64,000 nt of DNA, taken from Pseudonocardia sediminis. GTDB taxonomy: Bacteria > Actinomycetota > Actinomycetes > Mycobacteriales > Pseudonocardiaceae. Below, piece by piece: positions 45,718-55,286 of the stretch. The stretch spans positions 867,001 through 931,000 of the forward strand of contig NZ_SHKL01000001.1 in assembly GCF_004217185.1 (NCBI RefSeq), written 5' to 3'. The position numbers were made by a program, and so were the translations under genes. Under the pieces are notes generated by a model. The model was not told where the DNA came from. It ran no database searches and saw only the letters and a program-made list of their open reading frames with translations. How positions within the stretch are numbered: the stretch's first letter is position 1; every line of letters begins with the position of its first letter.

Positions 45718-46878
45718 TCAGAGCCGGTCGTAGACCTCCACCGTGCGGCGGGCCATCTCGGCCCAGGCGAACTCCCGCACGGCGCGCTCCCGTCCGCGCT
45801 CGCCCATCCGGGCGGCCCGGTCCGGGTCCGCCACGAGCTCGTTGATCGCGGCGGCCAGGTCGGACTCGAACCGCGCGGTGTCGCCGGCGTCGTAGTGGGC
45901 GAGCAGCCCGGTGTCGCCGTCCGCGACGACCTCGGGGATGCCGCCCACGTCCGAGGCGACGACGGCGGTCCCGCACGCCATCGCCTCCAGGTTGACGATC
46001 CCGAGCGGCTCGTAGACCGAGGGGCACACGAACACCGTCGCCGCCGAGAGCAGCTGGCGGACCTCCGTTGTCTGCAGCATCCGGCGCACCCAGACGACGC
46101 CGGAGCGGCCCGCGGACAGCTCGGCGACCGCCCGCTCGATCTCCGCCTCGAGCTCGGGCGTGTCCGGCGCGCCCGCGCACAGCACGATCTGCGCCTCCGG
46201 TGACACCTGGTGCGCGGCGGCGACCAGGTGCGCGAGGCCCTTCTGCCGGGTGATGCGCCCGACGAAGACCACCGACGGGCGGTCCGGGTCCACCCCGGCC
46301 GCGCGGACGGCGTCGCGGCCGTCGTCGGGACGGTAGAACTCGGTGTCGATCCCGTTGTGCACGACGTGGACGCGCTCCGGGTCGACGTCGGGGTAGGCGG
46401 CCAGCACGTCGCGGCGCATCCCGTGCGACACCGCGATCACCGCGTCCGCGGCCTCGTAGGCGGTGCGCTCCACCCAGGACGACACCCGGTAGCCGCCGCC
46501 GAGCTGCTCGGCCTTCCACGGCCGCAGCGGCTCCAGCGAGTGCGCGGTCACCACGTGCGGGCGTCCGTGCAGCAGCTTGCCCAGGTGACCCGCCATGTTG
46601 GCGTACCAGGTGTGCGAGTGCAGGACGTCGCAGCCGTCCAGCGCGGCGGCCATCGTCACGTCCGTCCCGAGCGTGGTCAGGGCCGCGTTCGCGCCCCGCA
46701 GCTCGGCCGGGACCGGGTGCACGGTGACGCCGTCGCGGGCCGGGGCGCCGGCGTCGCCGAAGCAGTGGACGTCGACGTCGACGAGCTCGCGCAGCGCGGG
46801 GACCAGGTACTCCACGTGCACCCCCGCCCCGCCGTAGACGTCTGGGGGGTACTCCCGGGTCAACAGGCCGACGCGCAC
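45718..46878 (-). CDS. glgA: GT4-family glycogen/maltosyl synthase GlgA (GlgM)
   Basis: A 386-residue GT4 glycosyltransferase of the actinobacterial GlgA/GlgM type, which uses ADP-glucose in alpha-glucan or maltose-1-phosphate synthesis. The opening RVGLLTREYPPDVYGGAGVH contains the donor loop; FVGRITRQKGL and the EX7E region EPLGIVNLEAMACGTAVVAS are typical. GTG 46878 lies 6 nt after TACCGT (minus strand, 46890-46885), so the transcript is probably leaderless. It diverges from glgC over 204 bp; both act in one pathway. Confidence 0.9.
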   Translation of the reverse strand: MRVGLLTREYPPDVYGGAGVHVEYLVPALRELVDVDVHCFGDAGAPARDGVTVHPVPAELRGANAALTTLGTDVTMAAALDGCDVLHSHTWYANMAGHLGKLLHGRPHVVTAHSLEPLRPWKAEQLGGGYRVSSWVERTAYEAADAVIAVSHGMRRDVLAAYPDVDPERVHVVHNGIDTEFYRPDDGRDAVRAAGVDPDRPSVVFVGRITRQKGLAHLVAAAHQVSPEAQIVLCAGAPDTPELEAEIERAVAELSAGRSGVVWVRRMLQTTEVRQLLSAATVFVCPSVYEPLGIVNLEAMACGTAVVASDVGGIPEVVADGDTGLLAHYDAGDTARFESDLAAAINELVADPDRAARMGERGRERAVREFAWAEMARRTVEVYDRL

Positions 46879-47082
46879 GCGGCGACGGTAACGCCTGCGC
46901 CCGCGGCGGGACAGCCCGGCGGCACGCGGTGCCCGACACAGATGGCCGGCAGGTGGCCGATGATCGACATGGTCCGTTCGCCGCTGGCCGGGAGCGGGGT
47001 GTGGCACTAGGGTTTCATCCGGGTCGCGCAGGTCCTCGACGAGAGACCTCACGGCGCGGCCGGATCGAGAGCGGGGGTTGCG

Positions 47083-48339
47083 ATGACCGCAATGAGCGGG
47101 GTGCGCCCGTCGTCGGCGTCGGGCCAGCTCTCGGCGAACGTGCTGGGAATCGTGCTCGCCGGTGGCGAGGGCAAGCGGCTCTGGCCGCTGACGGCGGACC
47201 GGGCGAAGCCGGGGGTGCCGTTCGGCGGGAACTACCGCCTGATCGACTTCGTGCTGTCCAACCTGGTCAACGCCGGCCTGGACCGCATCTGCGTGCTGAC
47301 CCAGTACAAGTCGCACTCGCTGGACCGCCACATCTCCACGACGTGGCGTCTGTCCAGCGTGCTGGACCAGTACATCACCACCGTCCCGGCGCAGCAGCGG
47401 CTCGGGCGTCGCTGGTACACCGGCAGCGCGGACGCGATCTTCCAGAGCCTGAACCTGGTCTACGACGACCAGCCGGACTACATCGCGGTCTTCGGCGCCG
47501 ACCACGTGTACCGGATGGACCCGGCGCAGATGATCGCCCAGCACATCGAGAGCGGCGCCGGCGTGACCGTCGCCGGGATCCGGGTGCCGCGCGCGGAGGC
47601 GAAGGCGTTCGGCTGCATCGCCGCCGACGAGTCCGGCAAGATCACCGACTTCGTCGAGAAGCCGTCCGACCCGCCGGCCGTCGCGGACGACCCCGAGGTC
47701 ACGTTCGCCTCGATGGGCAACTACGTGTTCTCCACCGATGCGCTGCTCGACACGTTGCGCACCGACGCCGAGAACAACGACTCCGACCACGACATGGGCG
47801 GCGACATCATCCCGGCCCTGGTCGCCCAGGGTGCCGCGCACGTCTACGACTTCGCCGAGAACCGGGTGCCCGGGGCGACCGAGCGCGACGCCGGCTACTG
47901 GCGCGACGTCGGGACGATCGACGCCTACTACGACGCGCACACCGACCTGGTGTCGGTGCACCCGATCTTCAACCTCTACAACATGCGCTGGCCGATCCGC
48001 ACCGCCACCCCGGCGCTGCCGCCGGCGAAGTTCGTCGAGGGCGGCATCGCGCAGGACTCGATCGTCGGCGCCGGCACGATCATCTCCGGGGCGATCGTGC
48101 GCCGGTCGGTGATCAGCCCGAACGTGATGGTGCAGGGCGGCGCGGAGGTCTCGGACTCGGTCGTGCTGCCGGGCGCCCGGATCGGCCGCGGCGCGGTCGT
48201 GCGGCGCGCGATCCTGGACAAGAACGTCGTGGTCCCACCCGGTGCGCTGATCGGGGTGGACCTGAACACCGACCGGGCCCGCTACACGGTCAGCCCGGGC
48301 GGCGTCGTCGTGCTGGGCAAGGGCGTCACCGCCCAGTAG
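47083..48339 (+). CDS. glgC: Glucose-1-phosphate adenylyltransferase
   Basis: A 418-residue ADP-glucose pyrophosphorylase, supplying ADP-glucose for glycogen and related glucans. Nucleotide loop [41 protein letters not shown] (metal-binding Asp), FVEKP, and the C-terminal left-handed beta-helix with repeated hexapeptides ([16 protein letters not shown]). The start ATG 47083 could also be the one at 47092. A hexamer TAGGGT near 47008-47013 may be its -10. Divergent from glgA. Confidence 0.95.
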   Translation: MTAMSGVRPSSASGQLSANVLGIVLAGGEGKRLWPLTADRAKPGVPFGGNYRLIDFVLSNLVNAGLDRICVLTQYKSHSLDRHISTTWRLSSVLDQYITTVPAQQRLGRRWYTGSADAIFQSLNLVYDDQPDYIAVFGADHVYRMDPAQMIAQHIESGAGVTVAGIRVPRAEAKAFGCIAADESGKITDFVEKPSDPPAVADDPEVTFASMGNYVFSTDALLDTLRTDAENNDSDHDMGGDIIPALVAQGAAHVYDFAENRVPGATERDAGYWRDVGTIDAYYDAHTDLVSVHPIFNLYNMRWPIRTATPALPPAKFVEGGIAQDSIVGAGTIISGAIVRRSVISPNVMVQGGAEVSDSVVLPGARIGRGAVVRRAILDKNVVVPPGALIGVDLNTDRARYTVSPGGVVVLGKGVTAQ

Positions 48340-48358
48340 GGGCCGGGCGCCGGGCCGC

Positions 48359-48985
48359 TCAGCGGCGGACGGCGCAGAGCATCCCGTCCGACACCGGGAG
48401 CAGCGCGGACAGCAGGCGCTCGTCCTCGCGGACCTGCTCGGTGACCTCGCGCAGGGCCGCGGTCACGGGGCTGTCGCCGGCGGCGTCACCGGCCACCCGG
48501 CCGCCGTCGAGCACGCCTTCCAGCACCAGGATCCCGCCCGGTCGCAGCAACCGGATCGCCTCGGCCAGGTAGCAGGGGTACTCGGCCGGCACGGCGTCGG
48601 CGACGACCAGGTCGTAGCCGCCGTCGGTGAGGCGGGGGAGCACCTCGAGCGCCATCCCGTTGATCAGCCGCAGCCGGGACGGACCGACCCCGGCGGCCAG
48701 GAACGACGCACGCGCCGTCCGCTGCAGCTCCGGGTTCACGTCGATCGAGGTCAGCGTGCCGTCGGGCACCATCCCGCGCATCAGGTAGAGCCCGCTCACC
48801 CCGGCGCCGGTGCCGATCTCGACCACGGCACGCGCGGAGACCGTCGCGGCCAGGACGGCCAGTGCGGCGCCACCGGCCGGGCTGATCGGGTGAGCACCCG
48901 CCGCCGTTCCCGCAGCCCGCGTGCGCGCCAGACCCTCGTCCTCGGCGAGGTACGCCTCGGCGGCCTGCTCCGCGGGGGTGGTCAT
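48359..48985 (-). CDS. O-methyltransferase (Rv1220c-like)
   Basis: A 208-residue SAM-dependent O-methyltransferase of the caffeoyl-CoA/catechol type. Motif I is VVEIGTGAGVSGLYLMRG (about 54-71), followed by DGTLTSIDVNPE and DLVVADAVPAEYPCYL, the metal-site Asp region. In M. tuberculosis Rv1220c lies at the same place, between glgC and sigE. Divergent from sigE across about 200 bp. Acceptor unknown. Confidence 0.87.
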   Translation of the reverse strand: MTTPAEQAAEAYLAEDEGLARTRAAGTAAGAHPISPAGGAALAVLAATVSARAVVEIGTGAGVSGLYLMRGMVPDGTLTSIDVNPELQRTARASFLAAGVGPSRLRLINGMALEVLPRLTDGGYDLVVADAVPAEYPCYLAEAIRLLRPGGILVLEGVLDGGRVAGDAAGDSPVTAALREVTEQVREDERLLSALLPVSDGMLCAVRR

Positions 48986-49065
48986 GGGCAGAGATTAACC
49001 GGGTCGGAGTAGCGCAGGGGAGCACACGCCCACGAATGCCGGATGATTCGCGGCACCTGTTCGCC

Positions 49066-49120
49066 GTATCGATACACGGCCGATATCCGAGGGATCGATA
49101 CGTACATCCGGATCGATCGC
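49066..49120. promoter_or_regulatory. ATCGAT repeats upstream of sigE
   Basis: The gap between the methyltransferase and sigE holds GTATCGATAC (49066-49075), GATCGATACGTAC (about 49093-49105) and GATCGATCGC (49111-49120), AT-richer than the surroundings. The repeated ATCGATAC could be recognised by a regulator of sigE; which one cannot be said. Confidence 0.35.
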
Positions 49121-49184
49121 GATTCACAGGCTTCTCTCAGACGGGTTTCACATGTTCCTCATCCCGCCGGGGCACGCTGTTGTC

Positions 49185-49835
49185 ATGCCCGATCAACGCT
49201 CCTCCACAGTCGCCTCCACGGGAACCGGTGCCACGGCCACCCTCCCGGGAGAGGGCGCGGACTGGACGCCGCCCAGCTGGGACGAGATCGTCCGGGCGCA
49301 CGCCGACCGGGTCTACCGCCTCGCCTACCGGCTGAGCGGCAACCCGTATGACGCCGAGGACCTCACCCAGGAGACGTTCATCCGGGTGTTCCGCTCGCTG
49401 GCCTCCTACAAGCCCGGCACCTTCGAGGGCTGGCTGCACCGGATCACCACGAACCTGTTCCTGGACATGGTCCGCCGCCGCGCCCGCCTGCGCATGGAGG
49501 GCCTGCCCGAGGACACCGACCGCCTGCCCGGCGGTGGCCCGGAGCCCGAGGACGTCTTCTCGGCGACCCACCTCGACCCGTACCTGCAGGCCGCCCTCGA
49601 CGAGCTGCCCCCGGACTTCCGGGTCGCGGTCGTGCTCTGCGACGTGGAGGGCCTGTCCTACGAGGAGATCGGCGCGACGCTCGGAGTCAAGCTGGGCACC
49701 GTGCGCAGCCGGATCCACCGCGGCCGCACCGCGCTGCGCGCGTCGCTGGAGCGCCACCGCGCGGAGGACATGGCGGGAGGCATGACGGGGGACGTGGCAG
49801 GAACGGCACGTCCGGTGGCAGAGTTGGTGTCGTGA
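49185..49835 (+). CDS. sigE: ECF sigma factor SigE
   Basis: A 216-residue ECF sigma factor for envelope stress. Region 2: [29 protein letters not shown] in parts, [17 protein letters not shown]; region 4: [43 protein letters not shown] 49185 lies 6 nt after CACGCT, resembling the leaderless pattern, and is preferred to ATG 49152, whose extra 11 residues look non-conserved. It is coupled to its anti-sigma by a GTGA overlap and followed by htrA and tatB, the mycobacterial sigE block. Confidence 0.93.
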   Translation: MPDQRSSTVASTGTGATATLPGEGADWTPPSWDEIVRAHADRVYRLAYRLSGNPYDAEDLTQETFIRVFRSLASYKPGTFEGWLHRITTNLFLDMVRRRARLRMEGLPEDTDRLPGGGPEPEDVFSATHLDPYLQAALDELPPDFRVAVVLCDVEGLSYEEIGATLGVKLGTVRSRIHRGRTALRASLERHRAEDMAGGMTGDVAGTARPVAELVS

Positions 49836-50479
49836 CCGAACACCGACGGTTCCAGGTGATCGCCCCCGACTGGGGTGAAGCCCACCTCACCCCGGAGGCG
49901 GTCGTCGCCTATGTCGACGGCGAACTCGCCCCGGGGCCGCACGGGCGTGCACAACGACACCTGCAGCACTGCGTGGACTGCGCGGCCGAGGTCGTCGACC
50001 AGCGCAAGGCCCGCTCCGAGCTGCGGTGCGCGAACGCGCCGACGCTCCCGACGTCGCTGATGTCGTCGCTGTGCTCGATCCCGCAGGACACGGAGCTGCC
50101 CCCGCCGCCGGCGGGCCTCGCGGTGACCGCGGACGGCGAGATGGTCTCGGTGCTGCGCCCGGCCACCACCCCGGGACGCCGGACCCGCCGCCGCCGGATC
50201 GGTGCCGGGGCGGCCGTGTCCGGGCTGGCCCTCGGCGCGATCGCGTTCGGCCTGCCCGCCTCCGGCTTCACCACCGCCACCCCCGGCGGGAGCACCGCGA
50301 CGTTCACCGGGGCCACCCCGGTCGCACGGTTCGCCCCCGCCCCGCGCGACCAGGGCCGCCGGCCCACCTCGGCGCCGGCCGCGTCCACGTCGACGTCGGC
50401 ACCGCCGACCCCCACGACACCGGCCCCGGCCCCGCCCCGGCCGGCGATGCAGAACGTCAGCCTCCCGCCGTCACCGTGA
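49832..50479 (+). CDS. rseA: Anti-sigma-E factor RseA, zinc-binding
   Basis: A 215-residue membrane anti-sigma factor. The zinc-associated ZAS motif is H43-x3-C47-x2-C50 in RHLQHCVDC, following [21 protein letters not shown] segment lies near residues 123-145 ([20 protein letters not shown]), with a Pro/Thr/Ala-rich tail outside. It holds SigE inactive until stress. GTG start overlaps the sigE stop by 4 nt. Position and motif agree with Rv1222. Confidence 0.9.
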   Translation: MTEHRRFQVIAPDWGEAHLTPEAVVAYVDGELAPGPHGRAQRHLQHCVDCAAEVVDQRKARSELRCANAPTLPTSLMSSLCSIPQDTELPPPPAGLAVTADGEMVSVLRPATTPGRRTRRRRIGAGAAVSGLALGAIAFGLPASGFTTATPGGSTATFTGATPVARFAPAPRDQGRRPTSAPAASTSTSAPPTPTTPAPAPPRPAMQNVSLPPSP

Positions 50480-50565
50480 CCCCGCCGGGCCCGGGCACGG
50501 GCCCGCGAACGCGGACTTCACCACCGACAGGGCAGGCTGAGACCGTGTGTCGTCCGTCCCTGCCC

Positions 50566-50589
50566 GGAACCCTCCCGTCCGGAACCGTC
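50566..50589 (+). promoter_or_regulatory. Possible ECF promoter of htrA
   Basis: GGAAC (50566-50570) and CGTC (50586-50589) are 15 bp apart, close to the GGAAC/CGTT-type signature of ECF sigma factors; a second GGAAC lies at 50581-50585. The start point would fall at the htrA ATG (50595). SigE control is plausible but the spacing is slightly short. Confidence 0.35.
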
Positions 50590-50594
50590 CCACG

Positions 50595-52178
50595 ATGAGC
50601 GACGACGACCGGGAGCGTCCCGGGACCCCGCAGGACCCGCCCGCCGACCGGGGCACGAGCGCGCCCGCCGACCAGGGCACGAGCACGGGGGAGCCGCCGC
50701 GGCTCACCCCGGCACCGCTGGAACGGCCCGAGGTCGACCCGTCCGACCGGGCCGCGTTCGGCCGTCCGGACGGCGTCGCCGAGTCGTTCGACCGCGCGTC
50801 CGCGTCCGCCCCGGCGAAGACCCCCTCGGCCCCGCCCCCGACGACGGCCGTCGCCCGCGCGTTCGGCCGCCCGCACGGCGCGGTGGACACCCTGCAGCGC
50901 GGCCCCGCGACCAACGGGCACGCCCACCCGGCCGGTGACGGCGACGACCCGTTCTGGGCCGGCGGCTCGGCGCAGGACCCGTGGCGCAGCCCGCAGACCC
51001 CGGTCACCGCCGCACCCCCGGCTCTGGCCGAGGACCCGGCGCCGGAGCCGCAGCGCCCGGCCGGGGCCCGGCTCAGCGTGCGCGAGGTGCTCTTCGGCGA
51101 CCGCGTGCAGCCCAAGGCGCTGGCGCTGCTCGGCGTGCTGGCCCTGCTGGTCGGCGGGATCGGTGGCCTGGTCGGGCACTGGACCGCGGAGGGTGCGGAC
51201 GGGCTGACCGAGCCCGGCGCGACGCTCGCCTCGGCCGAGGAGGCCAAGGAACGCCCGCCCGGGTCGGTGCCCGACCTGGCGTCGCGGCTGCTGCCCTCGG
51301 TCGTCTCGCTGGAGACCAAGGTCGGCGACGAGGCCGGGACCGGCTCCGGCGTGGTGATCGACCCGGCCGGCTACGTGCTGACCAACGACCACGTCGTCGC
51401 GCCGGCCGTCGGCCCGGCCAAGGGCACGATCGAGGCCGTGTTCTCCGACGGGTCGCGCGTTCCGGCCGTCGTCGTGGGCGCGGACCCGATGACCGACCTG
51501 GCCGTGGTGAAGGTCCCCGTCGTGAACCCGACGGTCGCGCCGATCGGGCGGTCGTCGGAGCTCGCCGTCGGCGACGGGGTGATGGCCATCGGCTCCCCGC
51601 TGGGCCTGGCCGGCACCGTCACCGTCGGCATCGTCAGCGCGGTGGACCGGCCGGTGCGGCTCGACCCCGAGGGCTCCGCGGGGGACGCGGTGATCGACGC
51701 CGTGCAGACCGACGCGGCGATCAACCCCGGCAACTCCGGCGGCCCGCTGGTGGACTCCACCGGCGCCGTCGTCGGCATCAACACCGCGATCCGCAGCCTC
51801 GGCGCCGAGCAGGGCGGCGGGCAGGGCGGCTCGATCGGGCTGGGCTTCGCGATCCCGATCGACGACGCCCGCGCCATCGCCGAGGAGCTCATCCGCACCG
51901 GCCGGGTCGCCCACGCCGACCTCGGCGTGAACGCCCGCTCGGTCACCGACGGCGCCACGGACGGCGCGCAGATCCAGAACGTCTTGGCCGGTGGGCCCGC
52001 CGCGACGGCCGGGATCGCCGACGGCGACGTCGTGGTGAAGGTGGCGGGTCGCTCCATCGCCGGGGCCGACGAGCTCGTCGTCGCCGTGCGGGAGCACCAG
52101 CCGGGTGAACAGGTCCCGGTCGAGCTCGTTCGGCAGGGGCGCCCGCTCACCGTGACCGCGACCCTGGGGACGAAGTGA
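50595..52178 (+). CDS. htrA: Membrane-anchored S1C serine protease HtrA
   Basis: A 527-residue HtrA/DegP-family protease, acting on misfolded proteins outside the membrane. A disordered cytoplasmic tail of about 160 residues (with the repeat AFGRPDG/AFGRPHG) precedes one TM segment at about 174-194. The trypsin-like domain has H266 (TNDHVV), D301 (MTDLAVV) and S381 (NPGNSGGP). A single PDZ domain ends the protein. Downstream of sigE-rseA as in mycobacteria. The ATG at 50595 is favoured over an upstream GTG-like start because it follows the possible ECF promoter. Confidence 0.92.
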   Translation: MSDDDRERPGTPQDPPADRGTSAPADQGTSTGEPPRLTPAPLERPEVDPSDRAAFGRPDGVAESFDRASASAPAKTPSAPPPTTAVARAFGRPHGAVDTLQRGPATNGHAHPAGDGDDPFWAGGSAQDPWRSPQTPVTAAPPALAEDPAPEPQRPAGARLSVREVLFGDRVQPKALALLGVLALLVGGIGGLVGHWTAEGADGLTEPGATLASAEEAKERPPGSVPDLASRLLPSVVSLETKVGDEAGTGSGVVIDPAGYVLTNDHVVAPAVGPAKGTIEAVFSDGSRVPAVVVGADPMTDLAVVKVPVVNPTVAPIGRSSELAVGDGVMAIGSPLGLAGTVTVGIVSAVDRPVRLDPEGSAGDAVIDAVQTDAAINPGNSGGPLVDSTGAVVGINTAIRSLGAEQGGGQGGSIGLGFAIPIDDARAIAEELIRTGRVAHADLGVNARSVTDGATDGAQIQNVLAGGPAATAGIADGDVVVKVAGRSIAGADELVVAVREHQPGEQVPVELVRQGRPLTVTATLGTK

Positions 52179-52211
52179 TGTCCGCTCCGGGGCCTGCGTA
52201 GTCTGGGTCAC

Positions 52212-52655
52212 GTGTTCGAGAACATCGGTTGGCCCGAGATCCTCGTACTCGTCGTCGCCGGCCTGTTCATCCTGGGGCCGGAACGACTGCCCGAGGCCGC
52301 GGCATGGGTCGGGAAGACGATCCGTCAGGTCAAGGAGTACGCGACCGGCGCCCGCGACCACCTCAAGAACGAGATGGGCTCGGACTTCGACTCGCTCCAG
52401 CAGCCGCTCAACGACCTGCGGAGCCTGCGGAACCTGAACCCGAAGACCGCGATCACCCGCACCCTGTTCAGCGACGACGACGGGCCGACGAAGCCGAACG
52501 GCTACGCCCCCGGCCCGAACGGCAGCGCCCCGAACGGCAGCGCCGCGAACGGTGCCTCCGCGAACGGTGCCTCCGCCGCCCCGCCCACGGCGCCCGCCGC
52601 GCAGGCCCCGCTGAACTCCGGCGAGCGCCCCCCGATCGACCCCGACGCCACCTGA
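52212..52655 (+). CDS. tatB: Sec-independent translocase subunit TatB
   Basis: A 147-residue Tat[22 protein letters not shown] is the short TM helix, GPERLPE the hinge, and an amphipathic helix ([20 protein letters not shown]) follows. The C-terminal tail has [18 protein letters not shown] repeats. It takes part in receptor recognition in the twin-arginine pathway with TatC. The GTG at 52212 lies 7 nt after TAGTCT (52199-52204). It ends the sigE block. Confidence 0.92.
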   Translation: MFENIGWPEILVLVVAGLFILGPERLPEAAAWVGKTIRQVKEYATGARDHLKNEMGSDFDSLQQPLNDLRSLRNLNPKTAITRTLFSDDDGPTKPNGYAPGPNGSAPNGSAANGASANGASAAPPTAPAAQAPLNSGERPPIDPDAT

Positions 52656-52749
52656 TCCGCAGCTCTCCGGGGCGCTCGACCCGCTGGACGTCCCTCGTGC
52701 GCGCCCGCCGTCGTCCCGCGACCGCGGCCGCGTGCGCGGGCGGGTCCGC

Positions 52750-54159
52750 TCAGCCGAGCAGGGCCGGGCGGCGCAGGTGGTGCTCGGTGGCCTGCTCGTA
52801 GGCGTACGCGGCGGCGATCACGGTCGCGTCGGCGTGCCGCGGCCCGACGACCTGCAGCCCGACCGGGAGCCCGGCGGCGGTGAACCCGCACGGCACGCTC
52901 GTCGCCGGCTGCTGGGTCATGTTGAACGGGTAGGTGAACGGCGTCCACGACCACCACCGCGGGTTCGCCGAGCCCTCCGGCACCTCCAGCCCGCCCGGGA
53001 ACGCCGTGATCGGCAGCGCCGGGGTGAGCAGCAGGTCGTACTCGGTGTGGAACTGCCCCATCAGCGTGCCCAGCTCGTTGCGCACGGCCATCGCGCTCAG
53101 GTAGTCGACCGCACCGACCTTGTCGCCGCGCTCGGCGACCGCGACCAGCGCCGGGTCCATCCGCGCGCGGCCCTCGGCCCCGATCGGCTCCAGCGACTTC
53201 GCCGCGGAGGCGTTCCACAGCAGCTCGAAGGGCTCGACCGGATCGGCGAAGCCGGGGTCGGCAATCTCGACGGTCGCGCCGAGGGAGGTGAACACCTCCA
53301 CCGCGGCCGCCACCAGGCCGGCGACCTCGGGGTCGACGGTGGCGAAGCCGAGCGTGGGGGAGAAGGCGATCCGCAGGCCCTGCGCCCCACCGGCCAGGCG
53401 CTCGTAGGCCGACTCGCGGGGCACGTCGAGCACCCACGGGTCCCGGGGGTCGGGCCGGGAGATGACGTCGTGCAGCAGTGCGGTGTCGGCGACGGTGCGG
53501 GTCATCGGGCCGGGGTGGGCCAGCGTGCCGAACGGGCTGCCCGGGTAGTGCGCGATCCGGCCGTAGGTCGGCTTGTGCGCGACGGTGCCGGTGAACGCGG
53601 CCGGGATCCGCACCGAGCCACCGGCGTCGGTGCCGATCGACAGCTGACCCATTCCGAGCCCGACCGCCGCCGCGCTGCCCCCGGACGAGCCGCCCGCGGT
53701 CAGCGCCGGGTTCCACGGGTTCGTCGTGACCCCGGTCAGCGGGGAGTCGGTGACGCCCTTCCAGGCCAGCTCGGGCGTGGTGTTCTTGCCGATCAGCACC
53801 GCACCGGCCTCGCGGACCCGGGCCACCGGCGGGCCGTCGACCTCCCAGGGACCCTCGGCGCTGGTGGTGGTCGAGCCGCGCCGGGTCGGCCAGCCGATCG
53901 TCAGGAACACGTCCTTGATCGAGGTGGGGACGCCGTCGAGCGGGCCGACCGGCTCCCCGGCCTGCCAGCGCGCCTCGGAGTCCTTCGCCTGCGCCAGTGC
54001 GGAGTCCGCGTCGACCAGGCAGAACGCGTTGACGGCGCCGTCGTGGGCCTCGATCCGGTCGAGCGCGTCCCGGGTGGCCTGCACCGGCGAGATCTCCCCG
54101 GAGCGGTAGCCCGCCAGCAGCTCGGTCGCGCTGAGATCCGCGGTGGTCGGGTCGCTCAC
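52750..54159 (-). CDS. Amidase-signature enzyme of the GntR cluster
   Basis: A 469-residue amidase-signature hydrolase. The Ser-Ser-Lys triad is visible: K82 in TSIKDVFLT, the cis-Ser in TAGGSSGGSAAAV (156-168) and the nucleophile S182 in TDAGGSVRIP. It would hydrolyse an amide bond in the cytoplasm. GTG 54159 overlaps the stop of the dehydrogenase gene (GTGA), so both share a transcript starting at the operator region near 55170. Substrate unknown; context points to a small acid amide. Confidence 0.87.
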   Translation of the reverse strand: MSDPTTADLSATELLAGYRSGEISPVQATRDALDRIEAHDGAVNAFCLVDADSALAQAKDSEARWQAGEPVGPLDGVPTSIKDVFLTIGWPTRRGSTTTSAEGPWEVDGPPVARVREAGAVLIGKNTTPELAWKGVTDSPLTGVTTNPWNPALTAGGSSGGSAAAVGLGMGQLSIGTDAGGSVRIPAAFTGTVAHKPTYGRIAHYPGSPFGTLAHPGPMTRTVADTALLHDVISRPDPRDPWVLDVPRESAYERLAGGAQGLRIAFSPTLGFATVDPEVAGLVAAAVEVFTSLGATVEIADPGFADPVEPFELLWNASAAKSLEPIGAEGRARMDPALVAVAERGDKVGAVDYLSAMAVRNELGTLMGQFHTEYDLLLTPALPITAFPGGLEVPEGSANPRWWSWTPFTYPFNMTQQPATSVPCGFTAAGLPVGLQVVGPRHADATVIAAAYAYEQATEHHLRRPALLG

Positions 54160-55136
54160 GAGTGTCCTCCGGAGGTGCTCACGTATCCACGGGCCTTGTC
54201 GACGACGTTGCGCAGCTCCCGGCCGTCCCGGAAGAGCGCAAGGTTCTCGGCGAACAGGTCGACCAGCGCGTCGCGCCAGCCGACGATGTCCCCGGACATG
54301 TGCGGGGAGACGATGACGTTGCCCATCGCCCACAGCGGCGAGTCCGCCGGGAGCGGCTCGGTCTCGAAGACGTCCAGCGCGGCACCCGCGATCCGGCCGG
54401 CGGCCAGGGCGTCGACCAGGTCGTCCTGCACGATCAGGGGTCCGCGCCCGACGTTGACCACCCGCGCGGTGTCGCGCATCCGCGCGATCGAGCCCCGGTG
54501 CAGCAGCCCGCGGGTCTGGTCGGTCAGCGGGGCGGCGAGGACCAGGAAGTCGGCCTCGGGCAGCAGCCCGTCCAGGGCGTCGAAGGCGTGGACGCCGTCC
54601 CGGGCGGTGCGCCCGACCAGCTCGACGCGCAGCCCGGCGGCCCGGAGCAGCGACGTGATCGCGTGCCCGATCGGTCCGCTGCCGACGACGACGGCGGTGC
54701 GCCCGGCGATCGGTTCGGTCTCGCGGTGGCGCCACGTCCCCGCGTCCTGCAGGCGCAGTGAGGTCGGCAGGTCCTTGGCGAAGGCGAGGATCGCGCCGAG
54801 CACGTACTCGGCCATCGGCACGTCGAACACGCCGCGCGAGTTCGTCAGCGTGGTGTCCGAGGCCAGCAGCTCCGGGAACGCGACGCGGTCGACGCCGGCG
54901 CTGGCGGTGTGCACCCAGCGCACGCCCTCGCCGCCCGTCGCCCAGGCCGGCCGCACGGCGTCGGAGAGGAAGTTCCACGTGAGCAGCACGTCGGACCCGG
55001 GTAGCGCGTCGGCGAGCGTGGAGTCGTCGGCGAACCGGAGACGTGCGTCACCCACGCGTTCGGAGAGGCCCGGCGGCATGTCCTCGCCGTGCAGGACGGT
55101 GATGGTGAGAGCGTCCTGACCTGCGGGGATGGCCAA
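54156..55136 (-). CDS. D-isomer-specific 2-hydroxyacid dehydrogenase
   Basis: A 326-residue NAD(P)-dependent 2-hydroxyacid dehydrogenase. The Rossmann loop is VVVGSGPIGHAI (about 149-160, GxGxxG), with catalytic R, E and H in NVGRGPL, DVFETEPLP and SPHMSGD. It interconverts a 2-keto acid and a D-2-hydroxy acid. TTG start at 55136 behind a GAGAGG. First gene of the minus-strand arm of the cluster, driven by the face-to-face promoter at about 55204-55176. Confidence 0.85.
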   Translation of the reverse strand: MAIPAGQDALTITVLHGEDMPPGLSERVGDARLRFADDSTLADALPGSDVLLTWNFLSDAVRPAWATGGEGVRWVHTASAGVDRVAFPELLASDTTLTNSRGVFDVPMAEYVLGAILAFAKDLPTSLRLQDAGTWRHRETEPIAGRTAVVVGSGPIGHAITSLLRAAGLRVELVGRTARDGVHAFDALDGLLPEADFLVLAAPLTDQTRGLLHRGSIARMRDTARVVNVGRGPLIVQDDLVDALAAGRIAGAALDVFETEPLPADSPLWAMGNVIVSPHMSGDIVGWRDALVDLFAENLALFRDGRELRNVVDKARGYVSTSGGHS

Positions 55137-55170
55137 TCGATGATCCTCTCAGAGGGCGCGGACGGGGAGG

Positions 55171-55210
55171 TTGACACGCTAGGAAGCGCTCCTAAGATTG
55201 TCAACAATCT
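55171..55210. promoter_or_regulatory. Divergent promoters sharing a GntR-type operator
   Basis: Plus strand: TTGACA (55171-55176), 16 bp, TAAGAT (55193-55198). Minus strand: TTGACA (55204-55199), 17 bp, TAGCGT (55181-55176). The two promoters face each other over the same DNA. The palindrome AGATTGTCAACAATCT (55195-55210) overlaps the plus -10 and the minus -35, so one bound GntR dimer can block both transcripts. Confidence 0.75.
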
Positions 55211-55286
55211 GCTGCGTTCGGTGCCGGTGCGACTCACGAGCGGTAGAGGTCACCCACACACCCGTTCTTTTCCAGGGGGATCTCCC

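Noticed and set aside
49152..49184. sigE start at ATG 49152
   Set aside because: It would add 11 residues with no conserved pattern; the ATG at 49185 fits the hexamer spacing.
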